Shown here: positions 10,576 to 20,931 of the stretch, piece by piece
Layout of the letters: every line of letters begins with the position of its first letter
Position numbering within the stretch: position 1 is the first letter of the stretch
From: Microglena sp. YARC
Lineage: Eukaryota; Chlorophyta; Chlorophyceae; Chlamydomonadales; Chlamydomonadaceae
DNA: 64,000 bases
NCBI GenBank assembly: GCA_022414725.1
Contig: CM039464.1
Coordinates: 55,486,974 to 55,550,973 of the forward strand
Direction of reading: 5' to 3'
Notes under the pieces: generated by a model
What the model was told of the DNA's origin: nothing
The model's input: the letters and a program-made list of their open reading frames with translations, nothing else
Database searches by the model: none
Translations under genes and position numbers: made by a program

Positions 10576-10957
10576 ACTTGGAATTAATGGGTTTTGGGTA
10601 CAGGGTACTATGTTTTACGATGCTAAGTTCCGAATTCTCCGTGATTTGGGGAGAATTCGTACCAATTTGGGATGAATCCAGTTCGTAATTTGCTACATAG
10701 GCTTCGTAAAATGCTTTGGGGATCAATCCAAATAGCAAATTACGAGGGGGGTTCGTAGATCGAGAATCCTCATAGCCTGTTACGAAGCCTATGATCAATT
10801 TACGAATTGATCATAGGCTTCATAAAATGCTTTAGATGATAGACAAAACTTTACTAAGGGTCCTCATGACATATTACGAGGGGGGGTCGTAGATTTTCAC
10901 TTTACGATACCTGTCCGAGAATTAGCAAGTTCGTAAAATGCTGTTTTATTCATAGTG
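10576..10957 (-). mobile_element. CACTA-like transposon right end with subterminal repeats
   Basis: Read on the minus strand it begins with the same 30 bases as 5059-5088, followed by repeated TTACGAA/TTCGTAA motifs, including a block (ctacgaNccccccctcgtaa) also present in the left end. The right 3-bp flank is AGA, which does not match the left flank TCC. Confidence 0.55.
10784..10821. repeat. perfect palindrome, 17-bp arms
   Basis: Arms GAAGCCTATGATCAATT and its exact reverse complement are separated by TACG. The loop with its neighbours forms TTTACGAATT, carrying the subterminal motif. It could form a cruciform or be a doubled transposase site. Confidence 0.95.
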
Positions 10958-13344
10958 AGACATAGTCCGGCTTCTTCAGCGTCTTGGCAGCGATTTTGGC
11001 ATCCAACAGCTGCAGGCGGTCCATGATGTCGTCCGTGCTAGTAGGCCTCTTATGAATCCAGGCATCAGCCTCACCCTTTTCAGCCAAGTGGGCAGCATAT
11101 AGCTTAGACATGGCGTCACGGATAGTGGTCACCATGTAATCGCCAACGCCACCACGAAAGAAATCATCCATGGATTTGGAGATGGCAAGAGTGAGCTCTG
11201 CACTCGCGAAGGGGCTCCAAGGGTGCGTCCCATCGTGAAAGAGGACTTTACGCCACCCGGACTTCTTTTCCGCTTTCTCCTTGACAGGGGCAGGGGCCTG
11301 TGGACGGGCCTGCTGCGCCCTATAGACCGCGGCCTGTAGGGGGGTCATGGCCTCCAACTGAGACTTCGACGCCTTGGTAAGCGGCTCAGGTGGGACTGAC
11401 GACGCTGCAGCACGCTTGAGTGTGCCAGTCGCCTGAGAGTACGAAGGAGCAGCCAGGGGTGTGGGCGGGGTAATCTTCAGCGTCACTTTCCTGGGTGGAG
11501 CACGAGGCTGCGCTGCAGGCTCATCGTCAGCATCGGACTCAAAGTCCAGACCCGAATCGACATCCATGAGTTCTGGGTGACGCACGGACAATGGTGGTGC
11601 TGTCGGAATGGTCCGGCCCTGGTCCGTCGGGAGTCCAGCATGCAGGACTGGTCCGGACCCGGGTGCAGTGGACTGTCCGAAGGTCAGAAAGTAATCTGAG
11701 TTGGGCATGGTCGTCCGCATTTGGAGAATCTGGGCCATACAAAGCTCAGCGATCTTGTTCCGCTTGGTCGCGTTGAGCAGGGACAGAAGTGGCACAACGG
11801 GAGGTGTAACACCAAGATCCCTGCGAGCAATCTCCTCCTTGAACAGCTTTGACTGGGCTAGCAAGGTAGCATAGTCAGCTTCTTGCTTGCAGACGAGCTT
11901 TGCTGAGTCAAGGCTTGCTTGCTTGGACCGGACCAAGTCCTGTTCGAGACGAGCAATATTGTCCTTGAGCCCCGAGACCTCTGAAGGGAAAGGTGGGACA
12001 AGGGGGTAAGTACGGGGCGGAGTAGCAAAAAGTAACTTACGAGAAACGGAAGAGGGGGACAGGTTAGCCCGATGCACGGGAAGGGCAGGTGTGCTCGATG
12101 AATTAGGAAGGACAGGTTTGTTCAAGGCATCAAACTGTGGCTTACCCGTGCAGAAAGCAGCCAGCTTAGTCTCATGCTGCGGAAGTGTCAACTCGTTGGT
12201 GGAGATGATACCGCACAAATAAGATCGACCGCTGATGATCCTCAATGGAGGTCTCAGCCAACTGCTTAGCAGCGGTGAGGTTAGCCTCAAGCCTGGCGAT
12301 ATCAGCCAAGATGTCACGACGATGGTCCAAGTCCATCTCACAGCTCTCACGGAACTCGCCCATCAACAATGCCTTGACACAGTTGACGAGCATCAACTCG
12401 CGACAGACAGTGTACAGCTTGGCCTTGAGTTCGCGGATGCGGACCAAGCGACGCTCAGGGCAGGGATCCTCCTCCTCGTCCTCAGTACCGGGGCATAGAA
12501 CAGCCGGAATAGAGAAGTAGCGATGACCCGTTACCTGATCAATTGGAGCCCTTCGCAGGCGAGAGAATATCTTCTCGAACTCGTTGGCAGGACCCTCGAA
12601 TTCCATAGCATGATCCGCGCAGCCAGGGACCTGTGCTTGGGGAAATAACCCCAGCATATCATCCAGGGATACCTTAGGAGCCCCTAGGCCCTCACCAATG
12701 AAACTTGGTCCGCCCAAGCCACCAACGGTGGGCCCGGTAGTCGCGACATTCTTATGAATGAATAGCGGATCACCCGGAGCGCACGCTGGGTTAGAGCCGA
12801 TAAGGGGAGTGAACCCAGGAGGTACGTCTGGGATATTCTTTACGACGGTGAAGTCCATGCCCGTTAACTCATGGCGGAGTTGGAATCCCTGCATGCCTGG
12901 AGCCAGCGTCCGGACGACGGACGAGGACGCACCATGGGCGGGACGTCTGTGTGATTCACTGTGGTCCATGTCGGACAAAGTTACGACGGAGTCGGACACC
13001 GAGGACCCAGGCAGTGCCATCGCAGATGCGAGAACTACCAAGCGGGCTGGCGGACCATTGGATGGTCCGATACCCTCCAGCGGAGCCATGGCAGGGACCA
13101 CGCCCGCAAGGCGAGTCGGATGCACGATGGCTGACGGTTCAGCAAGAACGTCAGCCATTGGCGTATCAACAATAGGGGTTACCCCAGCGATAACGTCAAG
13201 CGGGGGGATGACATCAACCCCTAGTGCTGCGGTGACGCCCGGGGGAGGAACTGGGGCGAAGCCAGGGGGCAAGACTGGCGCGGCCGGTGGGGCCAACAAC
13301 TCGGCAGTTGCCTGAGATGCCGGTGTGCTACTCTTTGCTGCCAT
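10958..13344 (-). pseudogene. LTR-retrotransposon gag-like gene (element E2), frame-shifted and 3'-truncated
   Basis: Paralogue of the E1 gag, starting MAAKSS at 13344. Compared with E1 it has a 2-bp deletion near 12215-12225, which splits it into two overlapping frames (13344 to 12172, and 12350 to 10950). The second half keeps the coiled-coil region, the acidic DVDSGLDF patch, a basic segment (KEKAEKKSGWRK) and a C-terminal helix (DDIMDRLQLLDAKIAAKTLKK), giving about 790 residues in total. It ends at KPDYVS, where the CACTA-like end begins. No zinc knuckle or protease is seen before the break. Role inferred as gag from its place just after the LTR and primer site. Confidence 0.65.
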
Positions 13345-13470
13345 ACCGCAGACTATAAGTTAGGAATAAGGATGGAAGCCAAAGGAAAAATAGCAGAAGT
13401 GGAGCGGAAGCGAAAATTCGGAATTAGAAATCGTGGAGTTGCGCAATGGAAAGCGCGAATCGCTGGAAGC

Positions 13471-13489
13471 GCGACTAGCTCTGTAACCA
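13471..13489 (-). other. primer-binding site of element E2
   Basis: On the minus strand it reads TGGTTACAGAGCTAGTCGC one base inside the LTR. It differs by one base from the E1 site. Confidence 0.6.
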
Positions 13490-13490
13490 G

Positions 13491-13861
13491 TGTGACAGCT
13501 CAGGAGCAACGGCGGAAGAGCGGCTTACACGAAAGGAGATAATAGCTAGAATGACAGGAGATTATAATAAGGTTCGGTGGTCTATCTAGTAGCGATAGGA
13601 TACTACGTCACTAGTTTGGTTAGTTGTTAAGTATGGTAAGGGATGTAGGATGCTCTCGAAGGCTCGTCAATAGGTATAATGATGATGGCTGTGAAGAGAG
13701 CAATCCGATATTGTAAGGCAGCCGGCAGGCGTGCTTATGAGAGAGGCAGTACATGAGGAAGTACTGTCTCTCCGTGCGTACGCTGTTACTTAGACCAGAG
13801 GTATGACTGTACCTAAGGTATAATAACGGTCAGAGCCTGTGAAGGAGTCTGTACCGTTACA
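13491..13861 (-). mobile_element. 5' LTR of element E2 (371 bp)
   Basis: On the minus strand it runs from TGTAACGGTACAGA to CTGTCACA and is near-identical in layout to 2170-2541. The E2 gag lies downstream on the minus strand. No matching 3' LTR lies in the window because the element is cut at 10957. Confidence 0.8.
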
Positions 13862-13979
13862 TTTAATGCCGTTAGTTTGGACTGCAGACACTACTGGATA
13901 TGCTCGTTACATTGAATGAAGAGGACTACCAAGCACGGGAGCTTGGACTATATGGAAGACGGAAGGAGATGGCAACAGT

Positions 13980-14125
13980 ACAGATCTGTCCTGCATAGTG
14001 GCACGCGTGGCCATATATAGCTGGCCTCGGTGTTGCACTGCAGGCGGCACAGGGCCCAGAGGAGACTCACACCTGTGCACTCATTGCCACTCTAGATACG
14101 ACGTATATATAAGTCGTCTATAACA
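13980..14125 (-). mobile_element. possible diverged copia-type LTR fragment
   Basis: It shares the layout of the LTR pair 18246-18402 and 33102-33258: a G/C-rich 'gcggca' block, a 'cctgtgca' block, then a TATATA core inside a short inverted repeat (ACGAC/GTCGT, 14098-14117) and a terminal 'ataaca'. Sequence identity is limited, so the relation is an inference. Confidence 0.35.
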
Positions 14126-15111
14126 CTACTACCTGGCGCAACTTCGGAACCCAAATATAATAACCCTTACTCACCAGGAGATACCCAACCGGTCTACCAA
14201 ATAATGCCCTCGCATCAAGCATGTTACGCTTTGTCCCATTGACTAAAAAACATAGCAAGGGCAACAAAAGACTCGCAACAACGACACATCAGGAACCACA
14301 CCAAAGAAGTACTCATAAGGAGTCTTCACCCCGATTGGGCATACGGATGCAAAGATAACATGCACGTTTCAACAGTTGCATTCTGCTGAGCAGTGTGCAT
14401 CAACGACAACTCGTCTACCCCAACCTTGATCAACCATCCTCTTCCACTTCACTAAACAACTCCTTGCTTTGGCCCTCGATCTCAAGCACTTGAACACAAA
14501 CCCATGTAGCTGAGGCATACACCTAAGGAGGGCACCCAGGGGAAGGACCAGGGGCACGGTAAGACAAAGACGCAACCTCCGTCGAACAACGGAACGTACC
14601 CAGGTGCCCCAAGGATCCTAAGAGAGAAAAATATCTACCTAGTAATCATGCCAAAGAATCTCCACGTCTGCTGGACAAGGGCCATGACAGCCTCCACTTC
14701 GGCTCCCAGCATGGGCGATGTCCGGCGCTGCGAAACCTGGGATCACAGAAGGTGGGGAAGCGTTAGGGATAGGTCGAAATTTGAGGTAGGTATGGGAGAA
14801 TGGAGACGTGGATGAAAGTCACAAGTCGCAAGTGCAGAAAATCGCAAGTGCAGAAAGTCGCAAGTGCAGAGTTCGAAAATTTATCGCTAGGATGCGAAGA
14901 GCAGAGCCGAGGCATGTAAAGGTCCTAATATCCTGCCGTTGACGATCAGTCAATCCCAAATCCACCCCTCTATCTCTCGACTTACCCGGTTGCTTGGGGG
15001 ATAGAGGGAGCAGCACCCATAGTGGTGCTGTCCGTACCCCCCTGCTTCCTACCACCTCCAGAATCTCCAGTTCCAGACACGTAGGTCGTTCTAGTGTTCC
15101 TCTGACGAACC
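14126..15111. other. no gene recognised
   Basis: Mixed-composition DNA. A short direct triplication of 'caagtgcagaaa'-like sequence lies at 14823-14872. Small open frames (such as 14369-14575 minus) lack recognisable motifs. Confidence 0.4.
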
Positions 15112-15679
15112 CTACGGCAGTGCCGGCGGTCCGCCAGATTGAGCTGATGATCCGCCAGCTTGATCAAAAAATTCTCCAGAAGGTAGCACAGAGCCACTAG
15201 AGCGCAAGCTCATGTCAGTAGCCGACCGTCGGCTGGGCAGAGCAAAGGTGGTCACAGACGATGTAGACAGTGGAACATCAGCAGGGAGCTTGGTCGGCTT
15301 GGCAACCTCCGGTTTTGCAGGCAGAGCCTCAAACACCGGAGATATGATAGCCACGTCAAGGACGCGAGCAGACGAAGACAAGGTATCTCCACCGATGTCC
15401 AGGCTAGTCGCCGACTTGAGTCTGCACGTCACAGTCATCCTCGACAGACGGGAGGAGGCGACAGACAGCAGGGGAGGAAGCGGAAAAATGGGGGGAATGC
15501 ACAGGGGGTGTGGCTTCCACAACAGAGGAAGGATTCTCACCACTGCAAGCAGAGGCCTTAGGCGCCCGATCAATCAGCCAATCTGTCGTCATGTCAGGAC
15601 TTCGGAACTTCCAGAATGAAGCTTGTTGAAGCCAAGGAGAGGACGACGCGGAAGATGCATTGCAAAGCAGTGGTACCAT
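15112..15679 (-). CDS. unrecognised Ser/Pro-rich reading frames, possibly one broken gene
   Basis: Two overlapping minus-strand frames (15679 to 15404 and 15573 to 15112) have protein-like but low-complexity composition rich in Ser, Pro and Ala (for example DVAIISPVFEALPAKPEVAK). A single frameshift near 15420-15460 would join them. No domain, signal peptide or membrane segment is visible. They could be the decayed gag of a minus-strand LTR element or chance frames. Confidence 0.2.
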
Positions 15680-16068
15680 GATGAGCCCGATAACCTATCA
15701 GCTTATACACTTCAAGAGTGGAGAGATACTGGCAGCGGTCAAACGCGCCAATCTTTTTACGCAAGATGAGAATGGTTAAAGCACTGGGGGAACCCTCTTA
15801 AAGGAAAACACCAGTGGTGGGATCAGGGTAAAGACAGCAGGGTCTAGACCCTGGCTAGACAGCGCATGGCAGAAAGGACTCCAGGGGACGCTGCTAACAG
15901 GAGGCTGGCACTGTGTCATAGAGTGTGACACAGTACATACAGAAAAGCAGTTACTATCTACAGCTATAGTTCTAAGGAAGTACAGTAGTAGTCACCAAGA
16001 CATAAAACGATCGAGTGAACCGCAATTGATGCTGATACACAGCTACACAGCTGTTTTGGGGGTCGCCA
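15680..16068. other. no gene recognised
   Basis: Unique-looking sequence with no supported feature. Confidence 0.4.
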
Positions 16069-16101
16069 CATCATAAATAAAAACCGCTATAACTGGTGGA
16101 A

Positions 16102-16189
16102 TGTTTCCAACCAGTTAAGGGTCCGGTTAGAGGTCGAGTCTGAACCCTCCAAAACACAATCCTCAACCGGACCCCCAACTGGTTGGAAA
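16102..16189. repeat. inverted repeat, 26-bp arms, 36-bp loop
   Basis: Arms 16102-16127 and 16164-16189 pair at 23 of 26 positions: GTTTCCAACCAGTT and GGTCCGGTT match exactly, with a 3-base mismatch between them. Confidence 0.9.
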
Positions 16190-16261
16190 CAAGCTGATAG
16201 AAACGTGGTATCCGGCTAGCGTTCAAACCGCTGCCGTTCAAACCGCTGGCGGTCAATCCAG

Positions 16262-16432
16262 TCAGTGCGATAGGCGCGACTAGCTTCGACAGGCGCGACC
16301 AGCTTCAATATGCGCGACCAGCTCATTGTATCTCGAAATCAGTGCATGCAAGGAACGATCAAGGCGATCCGGACCAGTCGAACTGAGTTTGTTTGAATCG
16401 ACGGTGTTGGACAAACTTGGCAAACGCTGGTG
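16262..16432 (+). repeat. dispersed repeat B, copy 1
   Basis: The segment 'tctcgaaatcagtgcatgca...' through 'gacaaacttggcaaacg' recurs at 33259-33388 with few differences. The homology continues weakly past the end (TTGGCAAA...TTTGCCA motif near 16470). Confidence 0.85.
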
Positions 16433-16956
16433 ACCCGGGATCGGCTCACTTACATGCTGAAACGACGTTGGCAAATGGTCGTTTTCCAAATCATTTGCCA
16501 TTACATGTTGGGCATACGGTATAAGTCAAGAACTAGATAATAAAATCATTCAGGTCAGGACTGAGGAATGAAGCACCTGTAACTCTGTAAGATCTAAAAC
16601 AAAATCAACACCGGTATTCAAATATTCTTATTGCTTATCGGTGTCACTCTTAGTTTAATCTAAGTTTAGGTTTAGCTTTTCCTGAAGCTATTTGGCAGTA
16701 CACCTACCTAAGCTAAACCAACCGCAAACTGTGGGCACAAAATGCTGGAGTGGACGATTTTTGTAGCAGTTTAGGGTTCAAGCCAGCGTGGACGCCGGGA
16801 CCCTAAACTTTCTGGTATAGTGGCTAAGCTAAACCCCTCTGAGCTAAACCTTAAGCTAAACCAGCTCGTTTGGTCGACCTCAAAGCTCTGCGCTGCTGCA
16901 CTGCGGACCCGCCCTCCAGTCATGCTGACGTCATTATAGCGGTTTTCAATTATGAT

Positions 16957-18245
16957 TTCCCACCCCCCCGAGGACAGCTATATATGGGACAGGGGCTGGT
17001 TTATCGCGGACGTCATATTGTCAATGATCTGAAAGCCTCAAACATCATCGAGAGAATCCTGGAGAGAATCCCTGGTGCTCGCCGGGCTGGACTGGAGGGC
17101 TCCCGCTGAAGTTTTGCATTCCGCTGAAGTGCACGTAGTATCCGCTGAAGCCCTCTGCGCTGAAGTCCACGTCGACCTTCGGCGGTCAAAAAAGCTAGCG
17201 TGGAATTCATCGGGACATAGCAAAATATCAGCGGAACCCCACTGGAAACACTTCGTGCCAGCGTGGACTTGAGCGTAATTTCAACGGTGACCAAAAACCC
17301 CACGCACTGGAAACACACCCTATGTAGTGCGGTTCAGAGACAAGTCGACCTTCACGAGAAAATTGAATTTGATGCAGATGAAAGCGCGAGCGAATGCAGA
17401 CACATGCAACTATATAGTTATATATAGATATATCTAATATATATATATAGTTATATATATATATATATATATAATTTCTCGAACAGCGCAGTTTTCGAGC
17501 AGATGTGTTGCTTTCGAGGCTGGTGTCGGTTGGTGTCGATTGGGCCCTGTCATGCCTCGTATTTGAGGCAACCCTGAGTACAGGCCAAAGGGTACGGGCG
17601 CGTACTTGAAAAACAAGTTGCCGTGTGCGCACAGCAACTTTCGAGTACCAGATTTAGGTAATTCCGACATGGGTGCTATACAAGACAATCGGCTCGTACC
17701 TGGCCGGGGGAGAGTAGTGATGGGGGGGCTGGGGCCTGGGAGCTGTGTGTAGGAGCACAGGACAGATATGTTATATATGGGTTGGATCCAAGAACGCGAA
17801 TGAGCGAGATCGTGTGCAAAAGGGTAGGCATGATTTAGTGCCTACGTGCACCCATGATCGATGGGTGCAAGGGGATGAACTCACGTAATCGCTGGCGGGA
17901 CAACATTCTGGCCTTACGGCCTCCCGTTGCTTGTGTTTGCATGTGCAGTTGAGGCAGAATATCTATCAAAAAGCATAGGTAGACAGTCCGTGTAAAATGG
18001 GAAGATGTAATCGATGGAAGCAAACGCATGAACTCACGTGTGGTCTCGTACGGAAGCTTTGTCGCCCGTTGTTAGCTAGTCGGGTTTCGCCGATTTCAAT
18101 GGTGACTGCTCCTAGCTTGATTCCTGTCCTGATATACAGTTCCTTTTCGTTTCTAGGTATTCAGCAGGTTGCGCAGGGATAGGAGAACCGACCTGACGAT
18201 TGGGTTCACTTGGAATCTGAATCGGTCGATGCACTTGCTATTAAC
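16957..18245. other. no gene recognised; small repeats and an AT microsatellite
   Basis: A 'ccgctgaag' motif recurs four times at 17104-17165. An AT microsatellite with 'tatatagttatatata' lies at 17411-17472. The remainder, to 18245, has only short frames without motifs. Confidence 0.4.
17411..17472. repeat. AT microsatellite
   Basis: TATA/ATAT dinucleotide repeats with interrupting 'gtta'. Confidence 0.9.
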
Positions 18246-18402
18246 CATATAGAAATAGAGAAGTGTACTGCAAGGTACTGCAGTCAAGTGCAGGCCACAG
18301 CTAGCCTGTGGCCTGGCGGCAGGCAACACGGGTCCAGGAGGGAACAAGTACCGGTGTGCATTATGCCGACTCAGAGACTGATATATAAATCAGTCAATAA
18401 CA
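18246..18402 (-). mobile_element. copia-type 3' LTR (157 bp)
   Basis: It is about 97% identical by eye to 33102-33258, with exactly the same length. On the minus strand it starts TGTTATTGACTG directly after a purine tract, the usual junction of a copia 3' LTR. It contains a TATATAAAT box inside an inverted repeat (18376-18395). The outer boundary is uncertain by a few bases. Confidence 0.65.
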
Positions 18403-18412
18403 TCCCCCTCAA
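18403..18412 (-). other. polypurine tract of the copia-type element
   Basis: On the minus strand 'TTGAGGGGGA' immediately precedes the LTR start TGTTAT. This is the plus-strand priming site of LTR elements. Confidence 0.6.
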
Positions 18413-18489
18413 TTCAAGGTATTCTTGAGCTCAAGAATCCCTGGAATTAACTGAGGGGCATAAGGAAATAATAATATAAAGGCTAGGAA
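18413..18489. other. junction between copia-type remnant and gypsy 1
   Basis: It holds imperfect inverted repeats (ATTCTTGAGCTCAAGAAT, and CCCCTCAATTC with GAATTAACTGAGGGG). Gypsy 1 homology starts at about 18490, so no gypsy 3' LTR remains. Confidence 0.5.
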
Positions 18490-19943
18490 GACTTTTCGCG
18501 CATGATGCATTGGATATTCCAAATCGGAGCGCCGTCGGAGTCGAACTCAAGCGGTTGTCCAACATGGACAACGCCATCAGAGCGTCAATGCTTGATCAAA
18601 CCCACGTGAAACACGGGGTGGATGCGCATCATCTTAGGCAAGGCTAAGCGGCACGCCGTGACTTGCCGGACGACTCCAGTCTGCTCGTCGCGTGGACCAA
18701 TGCATTCAGTAATCGTATAAGGACCAACAAAACGAGGTGTAAATTTTGGTTTACCCGTTGCTTTGAACTTCGTATTGTGGGTGGACAAGAGAACCTTATC
18801 ACCAAGGTTGAAGAAAACCTCCGTTCGTTGTTTATCATAATGGGCTTTCTGCCGATCTTGAGCGGCTTGCATGCATGCCTTGCATTGATCTTGACGTTCA
18901 ATGTGATCAGCCCACCAATCGTTGGCAGCCGGACATTTCGATTCGACTTCCGCCTTGAGAGGCGTCGTAGGGTCGTAGCCAAGGTATGCCCGAAAGGGGG
19001 TGTTCTGAATGGACTCTTGGTAGGAATTGTTGATTGAAAACTCCACCAATGCCAAAGATTTATCCCAGTCGTCATGGTATGGCCCCACGTAGTGGCGAAT
19101 CATGTCCGCGATGACCCGGTTCATGCGTTCCGTCTGACCGTCAGTTTGTGGATGGAACGCTGTCGAAAACGCTTGTCGCGTGCCCATCAAACGATAGAGG
19201 GCCACGCCGAAACGACCTGTGAATCACGCGTCGCGATCACTGAGGAGTTTCTTCGGGATACCATGATATCGGATGACACGATTGAGGTATAGGGAAGCGA
19301 ATTCCTCTGCGTTAATCGTCGTATGACAAGGTTCGACATGAACCATCTTGGACAGCTTGTCGATGAACACAGCGATGGCATCATGGCCCGACGATGTTGG
19401 TGGAAGCGCCGTAATACGGTCCGTGGAGACGCACTCCCAGAACTTGTCTGGAATTTCCACGGGAACCATGGTACCGTTCGGCTTTGCGTTTCCGGGTTTG
19501 TTCGTTTGGCACTTATGGCACTGTTGGACGAAGGCAGTCACATCTGCCGTGACTTTGGCCCAAGTAAAAGTGCGTGTGACCAGTTCCAATGTTTTGGTGC
19601 GACCGCAATGGCCCGTGTAAACCGGATCGTGAGCTTCGCGGATAATAGCCAGGCGAAGTGCTGCGTCAAGGGGGACGCATAAAAATTCGCGGCCGTACTT
19701 GTTTTTCTTGAACCAGTACCCGTTTCTGGAAAATTGATCACGGAGGCGCTTGCAGCCTGGCGTGAAGTTTGACTCCGTTTTGTACCCAGCCAAAATTCGA
19801 TCCATGATGGAGAAAGACGAGGGAGGCGACGCCAAGGGCATCGGGCGTCTGCGTCGACGCGTTTCCTTGACCGGCACCGAAGTTGCGGGCAGGACCGTTG
19901 GAGGGCGGGGTAGGATATCAACGACTGTTGGACCGACCGCCAC
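18490..19943 (-). pseudogene. gypsy 1 integrase and chromodomain remnant
   Basis: The minus strand encodes, in order, an integrase zinc finger (AHDPVYTGHCGRTKT ... CHKCQTNKPGN), the catalytic core (VSTDRITALPPTSSGHDAI, then LLSDRDA, then HPQTDGQTERMNR), a GPY/F-type module (RFVGPYTITECIG) and the start of the chromodomain linker. Compared with gypsy 2 (54443-56104), a CGA codon after SDRDA became TGA (19224-19226) and a Trp after GLIKH became a stop near 18585, so the frame is cut at least twice. The copy ends near 18490 without its chromodomain or 3' LTR. Integrase would insert element cDNA into chromosomes; this copy is inactive. Confidence 0.85.
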
Positions 19944-20659
19944 AGGGCGTTATTTCTTGGATCGAGGACGGCATTCGCTGACCAAGAGAGAGAACACCAA
20001 CAGCTGGTGCGCGACCGCGACATCAGCGGGGGCGGAGAGGTTGGGGTTGCGACTGACCATGTCAGCCATATTATGGCGACCCGCGCGATACTCCCAAGTA
20101 TAGCTAAAGGGCGCGAGGTCCTCTTGCCAGCGAAAGGACCGCCTTGGTATCGAAGTACGTGAGCGGATTGTGGTCGGTGACCAACGTCATGTGGGAACCT
20201 TCTAGGTAGCACCGCCATTCGGTCAATGCGTGGACGATCGCTAACATTTCTTGTTCTGTCGTTGTATAGTTCAGCTCCGCTGGGATATACTTTTTGGCTT
20301 GCGAAGGCGATGGGGTGTTTATCTTGTAAGAGCACCGCGCCCATACCGAGTAATGATGCGTCAGTAATGACTTCGAAAGGTTTGCCAAAATCCGGAAGTG
20401 CGAGGACTGGGGCGGAAAGCAAGGCTTCTTTGAGGCCTTCGAATGCTACGAGATGTTCATTTTTGAACAAGGGGCCAAGCTCACCCTTGATGTTAGACAA
20501 GGTCTGAAGAGGGGCGGCGAGGGACGAATAGCCTTGGATAAACTTGCGAAAATAATTGCACAACCCGAGGAATGAGCCGATCTGTTTCGCCGTTTTCGGA
20601 GTAGGCCAGTCGCGGACTGTGCTAACCTTTTTCGGATCAACTTTAATTCCGCCGCGTCC
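19944..20659 (-). pseudogene. gypsy 1 RNase H and RT connection remnant
   Basis: The minus strand encodes the RT C-terminal connection (CNYFRKFIQGYSSLAAPLQ), then RNase H (FEVITDASLLGMGAVLLQDKH, TTTEQEMLAIVHAL, TLVTDHNPLTYF). Relative to gypsy 2, a short deletion near 20127 removes the 'RRMGQW' region and shifts the frame, and other indels put the parts in different frames. The glutamine codon in TTTEQ is intact here but is a stop in gypsy 2. LINE B is inserted at 20660, separating this part from the RT at 25563-27214. Confidence 0.85.
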
Positions 20660-20931
20660 AATTACATTACATTACATGTTAAAGTCTACTTGACACCGCG
20701 AAGGTGTATGAGACTCTGTGCTTTAAACAAAAAGAAAAAGCACCCACAAAGCAAAAAACCCCATTACATCAGGGGTGTGTCGAGGACAAACAAACCAAAC
20801 TCCCAACCACCGTTTTGGTGGCGTAGGTATTAAACCCCTTAGAGCAGGACCCAGATCTCAACCACTTACAGTGGCGGAGGTAAGAAGCTAACAAATGAGA
20901 TGTCTCAAGAAGAAAAAAAAGGGATAATAAA
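20660..20931 (-). other. LINE B 3' UTR and (TGTAA)n tail
   Basis: The tail is a TTACA repeat on the plus strand. Next to it is a potential hairpin ACACC-GCGAA-GGTGT (20693-20707), and farther on CCCC...GGGG and CCACC...GGTGG pairs. The same layout follows the tail of the fragment at 56108-56742. In some LINEs a 3' hairpin is recognised by the RT. Confidence 0.6.

Larger units (their letters stand above)
16069..16956. mobile_element. possible small inverted-repeat (MITE-like) element, about 0.9 kb
   Basis: The sequence at 16069-16091 (ATCATAAATAAAAACCGCTA...) is matched at about 20 of 23 positions by the reverse complement of 16934-16956, including an exact AAAACCGCTATAA block. It contains an inner hairpin at 16102-16189 and repeat B. 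No target duplication could be confirmed, so the boundaries are tentative. Confidence 0.4.

Noticed and set aside
18585..19205. Independent host gene for an integrase-like protein
   Set aside because: It is one frame of the broken gypsy 1 pol; the neighbouring frames supply the rest and the gypsy 2 copy shows the full order.
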